From Cupriavidus pauculus (lineage in GTDB: Bacteria; Pseudomonadota; Gammaproteobacteria; Burkholderiales; Burkholderiaceae), in NCBI RefSeq assembly GCF_008801835.1, contig NZ_VZOW01000010.1:62001-126000 (forward strand): DNA of 64,000 nucleotides. The letters run 5' to 3'. The position numbers and the translations under genes are program-made. Below the pieces are notes generated by a model. That model did no database searches, had not been told where the DNA came from, and worked only from the letters and a program-made list of their open reading frames with translations. Positions 41,809 to 49,564 of this stretch are shown piece after piece. Position 1 is the first letter of the stretch; each line of letters starts with the position of its first letter.

Positions 41809-41845
41809 GACGCCGCGCGACCCTACAAGAGGACAAGGACACAAG

Positions 41846-42589
41846 ATGAAAAAGTTGCTTTCGATCTTCGCACTGGTCGGCGCATGCTTTGCCGCGCTGC
41901 CCGCGATGGCTTCGGAGGGAGGCTACCCTCTGGAGCCGGCGCCGCTGGATACAAGCGATGTATCCTCGCTGCAGCGTGGCGCCAAGCTGTTCGTCAACTA
42001 CTGCCTGAACTGCCATGGCGCGTCGATGATGCGCTACAACCGGTTGAAGGACCTCGATCTGACGGACGACCAGATCCGCCAGAACCTGTTGTTCTCGGCC
42101 GACAAAGTTGGCGAAACCATGGCGATTGCGCTGCCGCCGAAGGATGCGAAAGCGTTTTTCGGTGCAATTCCGCCAGATTTGTCTGTCATTGCGCGAGCCC
42201 GGAGCAATGACTGGCTCTATACGTATCTGCGCACCTTCTATCGCGATGATGTCCGCGCGACGGGCTGGAACAATCTAGTGTTCCCGAGCGTAGGCATGCC
42301 GCATGTGCTATGGGAATTGCAAGGACAGCGCGCACCGAAGTACACCGAAGTGGAAGAACACGGCGAAAAGGTGCACAAGTTCGCGGGATGGCAACAACTC
42401 ACGCCCGGCAAGATGAGCACGCAGGAATACGACCAAGCCGTTGCCGATCTCGTCAATTACCTGAACTGGATGGCCGAGCCTGCCCAAAGTCATCGCAAAC
42501 GGCTTGGCGTTTGGGTGCTGCTGTTCCTCGGCCTGTTTACGATCTTCGCGTGGCGTCTCAATGCTGCTTACTGGAAGGATGTGAAGTAA
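41846..42589 (+). CDS. petC: Cytochrome c1 of the bc1 complex
   Basis: This 247-residue protein passes electrons from the Rieske centre to soluble cytochrome c. It has a signal peptide (about 1-22), the CXXCH heme site (C53-L-N-C56-H57), an axial Met region and a C-terminal membrane anchor (about 222-240). It completes petABC, which is closed by a strong terminator. Confidence 0.97.
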   Translation: MKKLLSIFALVGACFAALPAMASEGGYPLEPAPLDTSDVSSLQRGAKLFVNYCLNCHGASMMRYNRLKDLDLTDDQIRQNLLFSADKVGETMAIALPPKDAKAFFGAIPPDLSVIARARSNDWLYTYLRTFYRDDVRATGWNNLVFPSVGMPHVLWELQGQRAPKYTEVEEHGEKVHKFAGWQQLTPGKMSTQEYDQAVADLVNYLNWMAEPAQSHRKRLGVWVLLFLGLFTIFAWRLNAAYWKDVK

Positions 42590-42642
42590 GCTTCGCTTAG
42601 AAGATTCGGTCGCAGGAGTTGTAACAAATCTGGATGTTGTGG

Positions 42643-42692
42643 AAAGGGTCGGCGCGGCGGTTGCAGCAGTGCAGCACCGCGCCGGCCCTTTT
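42643..42692 (+). terminator. Strong intrinsic terminator after petC
   Basis: A long stem of about 20 base pairs (from AAGGG at 42644 to CCCTT at 42690) with a 4-base loop is followed by T residues. It lies 54 bases after the petC stop and separates petABC from sspAB. Confidence 0.9.
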
Positions 42693-42761
42693 GCCGTGCG
42701 CCACTCCGCGATTGTGACGCGGGACGAGCGGTCAGCAACCCTCCCGCTATTTGTAACTAAT

Positions 42762-42791
42762 TTGCTTTTCGATGGGGCGATCCGGCAGAAT
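42762..42791 (+). promoter_or_regulatory. Candidate promoter of sspAB
   Basis: TTGCTT at 42762-42767 and CAGAAT at 42786-42791 are 18 bases apart, about 80 bases before sspA. The match is moderate. Confidence 0.4.
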
Positions 42792-42871
42792 GTTTGCCCT
42801 GTCCGAACTAGCTTTGCAGAGTTCGTCAAGTTCCTACGAACTGGCGCACTTACCACCCAAGGAATTCAACC

Positions 42872-43483
42872 ATGATGGTGTTGTATTCGGGTACCACTTG
42901 CCCGTTTTCCCAGCGTTGCCGCCTCGTCCTTTTTGAAAAAGGGATGGACTTTGAGATTCGCGACGTTGACCTGTTCAACAAGCCGGAAGATATTTCGGTG
43001 ATGAACCCGTACGGCCAGGTCCCGATTCTCGTTGAACGCGATCTGATCCTGTACGAATCGAACATCATCAACGAGTATATTGACGAGCGTTTTCCGCACC
43101 CGCAACTGATGCCGGCCGATCCGGTGCAGCGCGCTCGGGCGCGACTCTTCCTTTTCAACTTTGAAAAGGAACTGTTCACCCATGTGTACGTGCTGGAAAA
43201 CGAAAAAGGCAAGGCCGCGGAAAAGAATCACGAGCGCGCCCGCGCCGCGATTCGCGACCGCCTGACGCAGCTTGCTCCGATCTTCGTCAAGAACAAGTAC
43301 ATGCTGGGCGAGGAATTTTCGATGCTCGACGTCGCGATCGCTCCGTTGCTGTGGCGTCTCGACCATTACGGCATCGAACTGTCGAAGAATGCGGCTCCCC
43401 TGTTGAAGTACGCCGAACGGATCTTTAGCCGCCCGGCCTATATCGAAGCACTGACCCCGTCTGAAAAGGTGATGCGTCGCTAA
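42872..43483 (+). CDS. sspA: Stringent starvation protein A (glutathione S-transferase fold)
   Basis: This 203-residue GST-fold protein has an N-terminal thioredoxin-like half (VLYSGTTCPFSQRCRLVL) and a helical C-terminal half. SspA binds RNA polymerase and changes promoter use in stationary phase and acid stress; it has no GST activity. It precedes sspB, as in E. coli. Confidence 0.95.
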   Translation: MMVLYSGTTCPFSQRCRLVLFEKGMDFEIRDVDLFNKPEDISVMNPYGQVPILVERDLILYESNIINEYIDERFPHPQLMPADPVQRARARLFLFNFEKELFTHVYVLENEKGKAAEKNHERARAAIRDRLTQLAPIFVKNKYMLGEEFSMLDVAIAPLLWRLDHYGIELSKNAAPLLKYAERIFSRPAYIEALTPSEKVMRR

Positions 43484-43510
43484 GACGGATCCGACGCCAC
43501 CGCAAGCGTA

Positions 43511-44011
43511 ATGTCTGAAACTTCCACCAAGCCCTATCTGATCCGCGCTATTTACGAATGGTGCACGGACAATGGTTTTACGCCCTATATCGCCGTATTT
43601 GTCGACGGCAACACTAACGTTCCACGAGAGTTCGTCAAGAACAACGAGATCGTGCTGAACGTGAGTTTTGACGCGACCAGCGGCCTGGATATGGGCAATG
43701 AGTGGATCGCCTTCAGTGCCCGCTTCGGTGGTGTCTCCCGCAAGATCGAAGTCCCCGTGGAAAACGTGCTGGCCATTTACGCGCGCGAAAATGGCCAAGG
43801 TATGGCATTCCCGGTGGAGCGCAGTGTTCCTGAAACGCAGGCCGGCACGGAACGCGAAAACAACCCGCCGCCCAAGCTGGCCTCCGTCGATGCCGACACG
43901 TCGCCGCAAGCCTCGACCGACGAGGGCGACAAGGGATCGGACGAAGATCCCACGCCACCTCCCGTCCCGCGTATCGGCGGCAAGAAGCCGTCTTTGAAGG
44001 TGGTCAAATAG
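43511..44011 (+). CDS. sspB: SspB, ClpXP specificity-enhancing factor
   Basis: This 166-residue adaptor brings ssrA-tagged proteins to ClpXP. The N-terminal domain (about 1-110) forms the tag-binding dimer; a flexible, acidic linker follows; and the last residues (GGKKPSLKVVK) match the XB peptide that docks to ClpX. All parts needed for delivery are present. Confidence 0.96.
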   Translation: MSETSTKPYLIRAIYEWCTDNGFTPYIAVFVDGNTNVPREFVKNNEIVLNVSFDATSGLDMGNEWIAFSARFGGVSRKIEVPVENVLAIYARENGQGMAFPVERSVPETQAGTERENNPPPKLASVDADTSPQASTDEGDKGSDEDPTPPPVPRIGGKKPSLKVVK

Positions 44012-44037
44012 GCATCGCCAAAGCGCGCCGCATGCAG

Positions 44038-44043
44038 TAGAAT
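44038..44043 (+). promoter_or_regulatory. Candidate -10 box of the tRNA-Thr gene
   Basis: TAGAAT lies 20 bases before the tRNA, with TCGCCA at 44015-44020 as a 17-base-spaced weak -35. Confidence 0.45.
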
Positions 44044-44062
44044 CGCGGCCTGCACCAAACAT

Positions 44063-44138
44063 GCCGGCTTAGCTCATCAGGTAGAGCAGTTGATTTGTAA
44101 TCATCAGGTGGCGGGTTCGAGTCCTGCAGCCGGCACCA
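44063..44138 (+). tRNA. tRNA-Thr (anticodon TGT)
   Basis: A 76-base cloverleaf with encoded CCA. The acceptor stem GCCGGCT/AGCCGGC and D stem GCTC/GAGC pair fully, the T arm has one G-U pair and the usual TTCGAGT loop. The anticodon loop TTTGTAA gives TGT at 44096-44098, which reads ACA and probably ACG. The anticodon stem carries one T-T mismatch. Its closest E. coli match from memory is tRNA-Thr(TGT). Confidence 0.96.
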
Positions 44139-44148
44139 AATTTCTGTG

Positions 44149-44176
44149 AAAAGCCACGCTCACGCGTGGCTTTTTT
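44149..44176 (+). terminator. Intrinsic terminator after tRNA-Thr
   Basis: AAAGCCACGC at 44150-44159 pairs with GCGTGGCTTT at 44164-44173 around a 4-base loop, followed by T residues. Confidence 0.93.
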
Positions 44177-44179
44177 GCT

Positions 44180-44517
44180 TTGGGCATCGCCAATCATTCC
44201 TCACTTCATCAATTCGGGAGCGATGGCAATCCCGTGCCGACCCGCACCCCGCTCAAGTCGACATTTTCCCGTTCCGATATCACGTCAGCAGACAAGCGAT
44301 CAATGGTTGCCCGGTGCGGCCGAGGCGGCGGTGTAGCTTTTCCACCAGTGACTTTTCATCGTCATGGCGACGACGGCCGTCTCGCGCATAATCGGCTTTG
44401 CGCCACTTCGACCCTTGCCAAAAAGGGCAGCCATCGCGCCGGTGACCGGCCACGCGGTGCGGATATAACCGGTCAAATTGCGGTGTTTCGTTGGGTTAAA
44501 CAGGAGGGTCAATCGCT
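44180..44517. other. Gene-free stretch between tRNA-Thr and the GH114 lipoprotein
   Basis: No gene is supported. The open frames crossing it have no ribosome sites. No duplicated tRNA 3' end, which would mark an integration site, was seen here. Its end carries an AGGAGGG ribosome site for the next gene, and a possible TATAAC -10 lies near 44463. Confidence 0.5.
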
Positions 44518-45411
44518 ATGCTTAGCAAACTGGGGGGCCAGCGCATTGGGCGCTGGATTGCGGCAATTGTCGTCGGGACACTGGCCGCGTGTGGCGGTGG
44601 TGGGGACGATGATGGTGGATCGGTGGTGCGCGTTTCGGAGGCCACCACGCTTTCTCCTTCCGCGCTGATGAGTAGCACAACCGATCCGGCACGATGGATG
44701 CCGTCGGTTAACGACACTTGGCAATTGCAGTTGCAAGGCACGATCAATACCAGTTACAACGCCGCGGTTTTTGACATCGATTTATTCGATACGCCGCAAG
44801 CCACTATCAATGCATTGAAGGCGCAGGGCAAGCGTGTCGTCTGCTATTTTTCGGCAGGCAGCAGTGAAAACTGGCGGCCCGATTTTTCGAAATTCAAAGC
44901 GGCCGACATGGGCAATGCGCTGGACGGCTGGGCTGGCGAGCGCTGGCTCGATACGCGCTCGGCGAATGTGCGTGCCGTGATGATGGCTCGCATGGACCTG
45001 GCGAAATCGAAGGGGTGCGACGGCGTCGATCCCGACAATGTCGATGGCTACACGAACAAGCCCGGCTTCCCGCTGACGGCAGCGACGCAACTCGATTACA
45101 ACCGGTTCCTGGCGACGCAAGCACACGCGCGTGGTCTGGCGGTGGGTCTGAAGAACGGCGTGGCGCAACTATCCGATCTGGCCTCGGCTTTCGATTTTGC
45201 GGTCAACGAGCAGTGCTTCCAGTACAACGAATGCAGCGGTTATTCAGCATTTACCGTACAAGGCAAGCCGGTGTTCAACGTCGAGTATCAGACCAAATGG
45301 AAGGACGCGACCACGCGCCAGACGCTCTGTGCCAAGGCGAAGGCATTGAGCTTGCGGACACTGGTCTTGCCGTTGGCGCTGAACGACAAATTCCGATATA
45401 GCTGCGATTAA
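44518..45411 (+). CDS. Endo-alpha-1,4-polygalactosaminidase-like lipoprotein (GH114)
   Basis: This 297-residue protein has a lipobox (LAAC, Cys25) followed by a Gly/Asp-rich linker and a GH114-type TIM-barrel domain. Family hints are VVCYFSAGSSENWRPD, then WLDTRS, and the DGVDPDNVDGY acidic motif around the probable catalytic Asp. The family includes enzymes that cut galactosaminogalactan-like or Pel-type polymers. ATG at 44518 follows a strong AGGAGGG. The gene stands alone between a tRNA and convergent genes; no exopolysaccharide cluster is in view. Confidence 0.85.
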   Translation: MLSKLGGQRIGRWIAAIVVGTLAACGGGGDDDGGSVVRVSEATTLSPSALMSSTTDPARWMPSVNDTWQLQLQGTINTSYNAAVFDIDLFDTPQATINALKAQGKRVVCYFSAGSSENWRPDFSKFKAADMGNALDGWAGERWLDTRSANVRAVMMARMDLAKSKGCDGVDPDNVDGYTNKPGFPLTAATQLDYNRFLATQAHARGLAVGLKNGVAQLSDLASAFDFAVNEQCFQYNECSGYSAFTVQGKPVFNVEYQTKWKDATTRQTLCAKAKALSLRTLVLPLALNDKFRYSCD

Positions 45412-45430
45412 GTGGACGGCGGCGGGTGGG

Positions 45431-45964
45431 CTATCTGCCGCTCGCCTTTTCCATCTCGCGCCACGCCAGATAAAGGCGCGTATCGAATTCCAGTTGGTGA
45501 TATCGCGGTTCCATATGCTCGCAAAGCCGATAGAACGCCTTGTTGTGATCGGATTCTTTCAGGTGCGCGAGTTCATGCACGACGATCATGCGAAGAAATT
45601 CCGGTGGCGCTTCCTTGAATAGCGACGCTACGCGGATTTCCTTTTTCGCCTTGAGCTTACCGCCCTGTACGCGTGAAATTGCCGTGTGCAGACCCAGCGC
45701 GTGCTGCGCGGTGTCGAGCCGCGCGTCATAACCGACCTTGTGCAATGGCGGTGCGCTGCGCAGATATTCCTGCTTGATCGCGGCCGTGTATTCGTAGAGT
45801 GCGCGATCGGTCTGGACGCTGTGTCGCTCGGGATAGCGGCGGGCAATATGATCGCCCAGCGTACCTGCCGATATGGCGGCGCGCACCTGGTCGAGCACAT
45901 TGGACGGATAACCGCCCAGAAAACGCATCGGGTCTTTTACGCCCGGTTGCCAGCTGCCCGTCAC
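45431..45964 (-). CDS. YgjP-like metallopeptidase-domain protein
   Basis: This 177-residue protein carries the zinc motif VVHELAHLKESDHNKAFY, a HELAH followed by a downstream His, typical of the YgjP/WLM-like metal-dependent hydrolase family. It is shorter than full-length YgjP proteins and begins with a less conserved region. Substrate is unknown. It is encoded next to the small His-tailed protein (stop of that gene lies six bases upstream of this ATG), so the two may be cotranscribed. Confidence 0.82.
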   Translation of the reverse strand: MTGSWQPGVKDPMRFLGGYPSNVLDQVRAAISAGTLGDHIARRYPERHSVQTDRALYEYTAAIKQEYLRSAPPLHKVGYDARLDTAQHALGLHTAISRVQGGKLKAKKEIRVASLFKEAPPEFLRMIVVHELAHLKESDHNKAFYRLCEHMEPRYHQLEFDTRLYLAWREMEKASGR

Positions 45965-45970
45965 AGCGAT

Positions 45971-46195
45971 TTAGTGGTGGTGATGATGGTGATGCATCCA
46001 GCTGTTATCCATCGAATTCACGAAGGATTCCACAGCGTCCTTGTCACCAGTGGCGTGGCGCATCAGTTCGCCGCATTTGCAGAAACCCTGGTAAGGCGTG
46101 ATGTGCGAGCAGGCCGACGTCTTCTGCAGATAGAGGGTGACGGGTTTCGTGCACTTCTTGCACTTGAACTTCAGGGTAAGGGCGGGTTTGCTCAT
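45971..46195 (-). CDS. Small Cys-rich protein ending in seven natural histidines
   Basis: This 74-residue protein has a CKKC pair near the start (about 12-15), a [15 protein letters not shown] region with further cysteines (about 29-41), and ends in WMHHHHHHH and stop. The cysteine spacing suggests a small zinc-binding or metal-binding fold, and the His7 tail a strong extra metal site. Mixed CAT and CAC codons show the tail is genomic rather than a vector tag. It is divergent from ettA by 139 bases. I do not recognise the family with confidence. Confidence 0.75.
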   Translation of the reverse strand: MSKPALTLKFKCKKCTKPVTLYLQKTSACSHITPYQGFCKCGELMRHATGDKDAVESFVNSMDNSWMHHHHHHH

Positions 46196-46334
46196 TGGAA
46201 TCGGTGGAAAATCTGCGGAAATGCGAACCCGATATTGTACTTGCCGCGCTCCAAGCGTGCCCAGCGGGCCGTTGCAGGTCGATCGGTTTGCTACACTGCC
46301 GCCATTCCCCGAAATCCAACCGAACACGCATCCC

Positions 46335-48002
46335 ATGGCACAGTACGTTTTCACCATGAACCGCGTGGGCAAGATCGTTCCGCCCAAGCGCCACATTCTC
46401 AAGGACATTTCGCTGTCCTTTTTCCCCGGTGCCAAGATCGGCGTGCTGGGCCTGAATGGCTCGGGCAAGTCCACGCTGTTGAAGATCATGGCCGGTCTCG
46501 ACAAGGAGATCGAGGGCGAAGCCACGCCGATGCCGAACCTCAATATCGGCTATCTGCCGCAAGAGCCGCAACTCGATCCCGAGCAGACTGTGCGCGAATC
46601 GGTGGAAGCCGCGCTTGGCGGCGTATTCGAAGCGCGCAAGAAACTCGACGAAATCTACGCCGCGTATGCCGAGCCCGATGCGGATTTCGATGCGCTGGCC
46701 GCCGAGCAGGCGAAATATGAGGCGATCCTCGCCGCCAGCGATGGCAATAACGCCGAGTTGCAGCTCGATATTGCTGCCGATGCGCTGCGCCTGCCGCCGT
46801 GGGACGCGAAGATCGGCAATCTGTCCGGCGGTGAAAAGCGCCGCGTCGCGTTGTGCCGCCTGCTGCTGTCGCGCCCGGACATGCTGTTGCTCGACGAACC
46901 GACCAACCACCTCGATGCCGAATCGGTCGACTGGCTCGAACAGTTCTTGACGCGCTTTCCCGGCACCGTGGTGGCTGTCACCCATGATCGCTATTTCCTC
47001 GACAACGCGGCCGAATGGATTCTGGAACTCGACCGAGGCCACGGTATTCCGTGGAAGGGCAATTACAGCTCGTGGTTGGAGCAGAAGGAAAATCGCCTGA
47101 AGCAGGAAGAGGCCAGCGAATCGGCGCGTCAGAAAGCCCTGAACAAGGAGCTGGAATGGGTGCGCCAAAACCCGAAGGGCCGCCAGGCCAAATCGAAGGC
47201 TCGTCTGGCGCGTTTCGACGAACTGAACAGCCAGGAATACCAGAAGCGCAACGAAACCCAGGAAATCTTTATCCCGGTCGGCGAGCGCCTCGGCAACGAA
47301 GTCATCGAGTTCGAAAATGTCAGCAAGGGTTATGGCGATCGCCTGCTGATCGACAACCTGAGTTTCAAGGTGCCGCCGGGCGCCATTGTGGGCATCATCG
47401 GCCCGAACGGCGCCGGCAAGTCGACCTTTTTCAAGATGCTGACTGGGAAGGAAAAACCGGACAGCGGCGAGATCAAGATCGGACCCACGGTAAAGATGGC
47501 GTTTGTCGACCAGAGCCGCGATGCGCTGGACGGCAGCAAGACCGTGTTCGAGGAAATCTCGGGTGGCTCGGACGTCCTGACCGTCGGCCGTTACGAAACC
47601 CCGTCGCGCGCCTATATCGGCCGCTTCAATTTCAAGGGCGGCGATCAGCAAAAGACTGTCGGTACATTGTCGGGCGGCGAACGCGGTCGTTTGCATATGG
47701 CCAAGACGCTGATCGCGGGCGGCAATGTGCTGCTGCTTGATGAGCCGTCAAACGATCTCGATGTGGAAACGCTGCGCGCGCTGGAAGACGCGTTGCTGGA
47801 ATTTGCCGGCTGCGTCATGGTGATTTCCCATGATCGTTGGTTCCTGGACCGTATTGCCACCCACATCCTCGCTTTCGAAGGCGATTCGCATGTGGAGTTC
47901 TTCCCCGGCAATTATCAGGAATATGAGGCCGACAAGAAGAAGCGTCTGGGCGAAGAGGCCGCCAAGCCGAAGCGCATCCGCTACAAGCCGATCATGCGTT
48001 GA
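46335..48002 (+). CDS. ettA: EttA, energy-dependent translational throttle (ABC-F ATPase)
   Basis: This 555-residue soluble protein has two ABC domains, each with Walker A ([18 protein letters not shown]), signature ([16 protein letters not shown]) and Walker B ([22 protein letters not shown]), joined by the ABC-F linker. EttA binds the ribosomal E site and gates the first elongation steps according to ATP level. It has no membrane domain. ATG at 46335 begins the conserved [13 protein letters not shown]; upstream frame extension is rejected. Confidence 0.96.
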   Translation: MAQYVFTMNRVGKIVPPKRHILKDISLSFFPGAKIGVLGLNGSGKSTLLKIMAGLDKEIEGEATPMPNLNIGYLPQEPQLDPEQTVRESVEAALGGVFEARKKLDEIYAAYAEPDADFDALAAEQAKYEAILAASDGNNAELQLDIAADALRLPPWDAKIGNLSGGEKRRVALCRLLLSRPDMLLLDEPTNHLDAESVDWLEQFLTRFPGTVVAVTHDRYFLDNAAEWILELDRGHGIPWKGNYSSWLEQKENRLKQEEASESARQKALNKELEWVRQNPKGRQAKSKARLARFDELNSQEYQKRNETQEIFIPVGERLGNEVIEFENVSKGYGDRLLIDNLSFKVPPGAIVGIIGPNGAGKSTFFKMLTGKEKPDSGEIKIGPTVKMAFVDQSRDALDGSKTVFEEISGGSDVLTVGRYETPSRAYIGRFNFKGGDQQKTVGTLSGGERGRLHMAKTLIAGGNVLLLDEPSNDLDVETLRALEDALLEFAGCVMVISHDRWFLDRIATHILAFEGDSHVEFFPGNYQEYEADKKKRLGEEAAKPKRIRYKPIMR

Positions 48003-48047
48003 TGGCAGTCTGAAAGCGCGATCGCTCCGCTCATGGAGCGAAACGCG

Positions 48048-48097
48048 AGGGGCGATCCCGAAGGCAATATCGTTGCCGCCGGGGTTCGCCCCTTTTT
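48048..48097 (+). terminator. Terminator between ettA and the convergent phosphoesterase gene
   Basis: AGGGGCG at 48048-48054 pairs with CGCCCCT at 48087-48093 and encloses an inner GGCAA/TTGCC hairpin; five T residues follow. It serves ettA. Confidence 0.85.
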
Positions 48098-48160
48098 CAT
48101 ATTGGCGTTTCGGCAAGGCGCATCCACGAGCGCCGGTTTTGCCGAGCGTCCCGCCTTTCG

Positions 48161-49303
48161 TTATGCCCTTACCAGCCGCACCAGCGTAATTTCCGACGGC
48201 GCACCGAATCGCTTTGGCGGTCCCCAATATCCGGTGCCACGGCTCACATAAATCCAGAGATTTTCGAGTCGATTCAGCCCGTGCACATATGGCTGCTGCA
48301 TTGGCACGAACAGATTCCACGGCCAGAACTGTCCGCCATGCGTATGTCCCGACAACTGCAGATCGAAACCCGCGGCAGCGGCGGCCGGGGCGGTGCGCGG
48401 CTGATGCGCTAACAGCACGCGTGCCGCGGCATCGGACGGCGCGCCTAGCAGCGCTTGCGCCGGATCGCTGCGATGACTCTCGATGAATCCGCCCGCGGTG
48501 AAATCGGTCACACCGCCCAGCACTAGCGACGCATCGCCACGCCGCACCACCACGTGCTCGTTCAGCAGTACGCGCAGTCCCAGGCGTCGCAATTCCGCGA
48601 TCCATGCTTCAGCGCCCGAGTAATACTCATGGTTGCCGGTGACCACGTAGGCGCCATGCCGCGCCGATAACCGGGCGAACGGCGCGGTGTGGGCCGACAG
48701 CTCGCGCACCGACCCGTCGACGAGGTCGCCGGTCACCGCGATCGCATCGGGCTGCAGGCTGTTGACGCGCTCGACGATGCGTTCCAGATACGGCCGCTTG
48801 ATCGTGGGCCCGACGTGGATGTCGCTGATCTGCGCGATCGTGAAGCCGTGGAATGCATCCGGCAGGTTGGCGATGGGCACGTCGATCTTTACCACTTTGG
48901 CCAGACTGCGCGCATTGATGTACCCGATCACGCAAACGGCGATTGCCAGCAGCGCCACCGTCGTCGCGCTGTCGGCGCGCAGCCAGTTCGGCTGCCAGCC
49001 CGCAATCGTCGCCACTAGCAGGACAATGTCGCGCAAGAATGTCAGCACCAGAAGCGATGAGAAAAATCCCATCGCGAGCATGCCGATCCAGCTCAGCGCG
49101 TCCGCCCAGGTAGTGGACAACCGACGCGCCATCAGCGCGGCAGGAATCAGCAGCGTGGAGGCGATCAGCCAGAGCACGGCCAAGCCATGGACCGCCATCG
49201 GCACCGGCAGATCGGGCAACAGCCGCACGCCGATGTAGACATGCAGCGCAGTGACGATGGCGGCCGGAAACAGCAGGGAGCGGCTTAAGCGCCTGGAACT
49301 CAT
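48161..49303 (-). CDS. Membrane-bound metallophosphoesterase (YaeI-like)
   Basis: This 380-residue protein has four or five N-terminal membrane segments (about 10-130) and a C-terminal calcineurin-like phosphoesterase domain. All metal motifs are present: SDIHVG, GDLVDG, GNHEYY and GHTHGGQFWP. E. coli YaeI acts on a phosphodiester of lipid A intermediates or similar; the substrate here is not known. It is convergent with ettA. A possible start at the listed ATG has no strong ribosome site. Confidence 0.9.
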   Translation of the reverse strand: MSSRRLSRSLLFPAAIVTALHVYIGVRLLPDLPVPMAVHGLAVLWLIASTLLIPAALMARRLSTTWADALSWIGMLAMGFFSSLLVLTFLRDIVLLVATIAGWQPNWLRADSATTVALLAIAVCVIGYINARSLAKVVKIDVPIANLPDAFHGFTIAQISDIHVGPTIKRPYLERIVERVNSLQPDAIAVTGDLVDGSVRELSAHTAPFARLSARHGAYVVTGNHEYYSGAEAWIAELRRLGLRVLLNEHVVVRRGDASLVLGGVTDFTAGGFIESHRSDPAQALLGAPSDAAARVLLAHQPRTAPAAAAAGFDLQLSGHTHGGQFWPWNLFVPMQQPYVHGLNRLENLWIYVSRGTGYWGPPKRFGAPSEITLVRLVRA

Positions 49304-49564
49304 GGCGGGGGTTTCAGAGTCGGATTCGGGTGTAGGTGAGGTTGCTGCCGCTCGCCTTCAAGGGCGAATGATTCGCATCTTCAGTGAAATCGGGCCAATC
49401 CAGCGAAGCAAGATGCACACCATAGTATTGGCGTGTTGTGCGATCTGTCCGATTTATTTATGACCGATGAATGTTTTCGATGCGCGTTGTTCCCGCCATC
49501 GCACTAAATTAGATTCGTCGAGTTGCACGCGTGCCGCATGCTGCCCATCCCTGTCGGAGAATCC

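Noticed and set aside
44063..44138. tRNA-Thr as an integration site for a genomic island
   Set aside because: No integrase and no duplicate of the tRNA 3' end was seen within the following few kilobases.
45971..45992. His7 tail as a vector tag or contamination
   Set aside because: The codons are mixed CAT and CAC, the flanking sequence is normal chromosome, and the adjacent genes are in their expected order.
46044..47696. 550-codon minus-strand frame opposite ettA
   Set aside because: It is an antisense shadow of ettA; its 3' part overlaps the small His-tailed gene in another frame.
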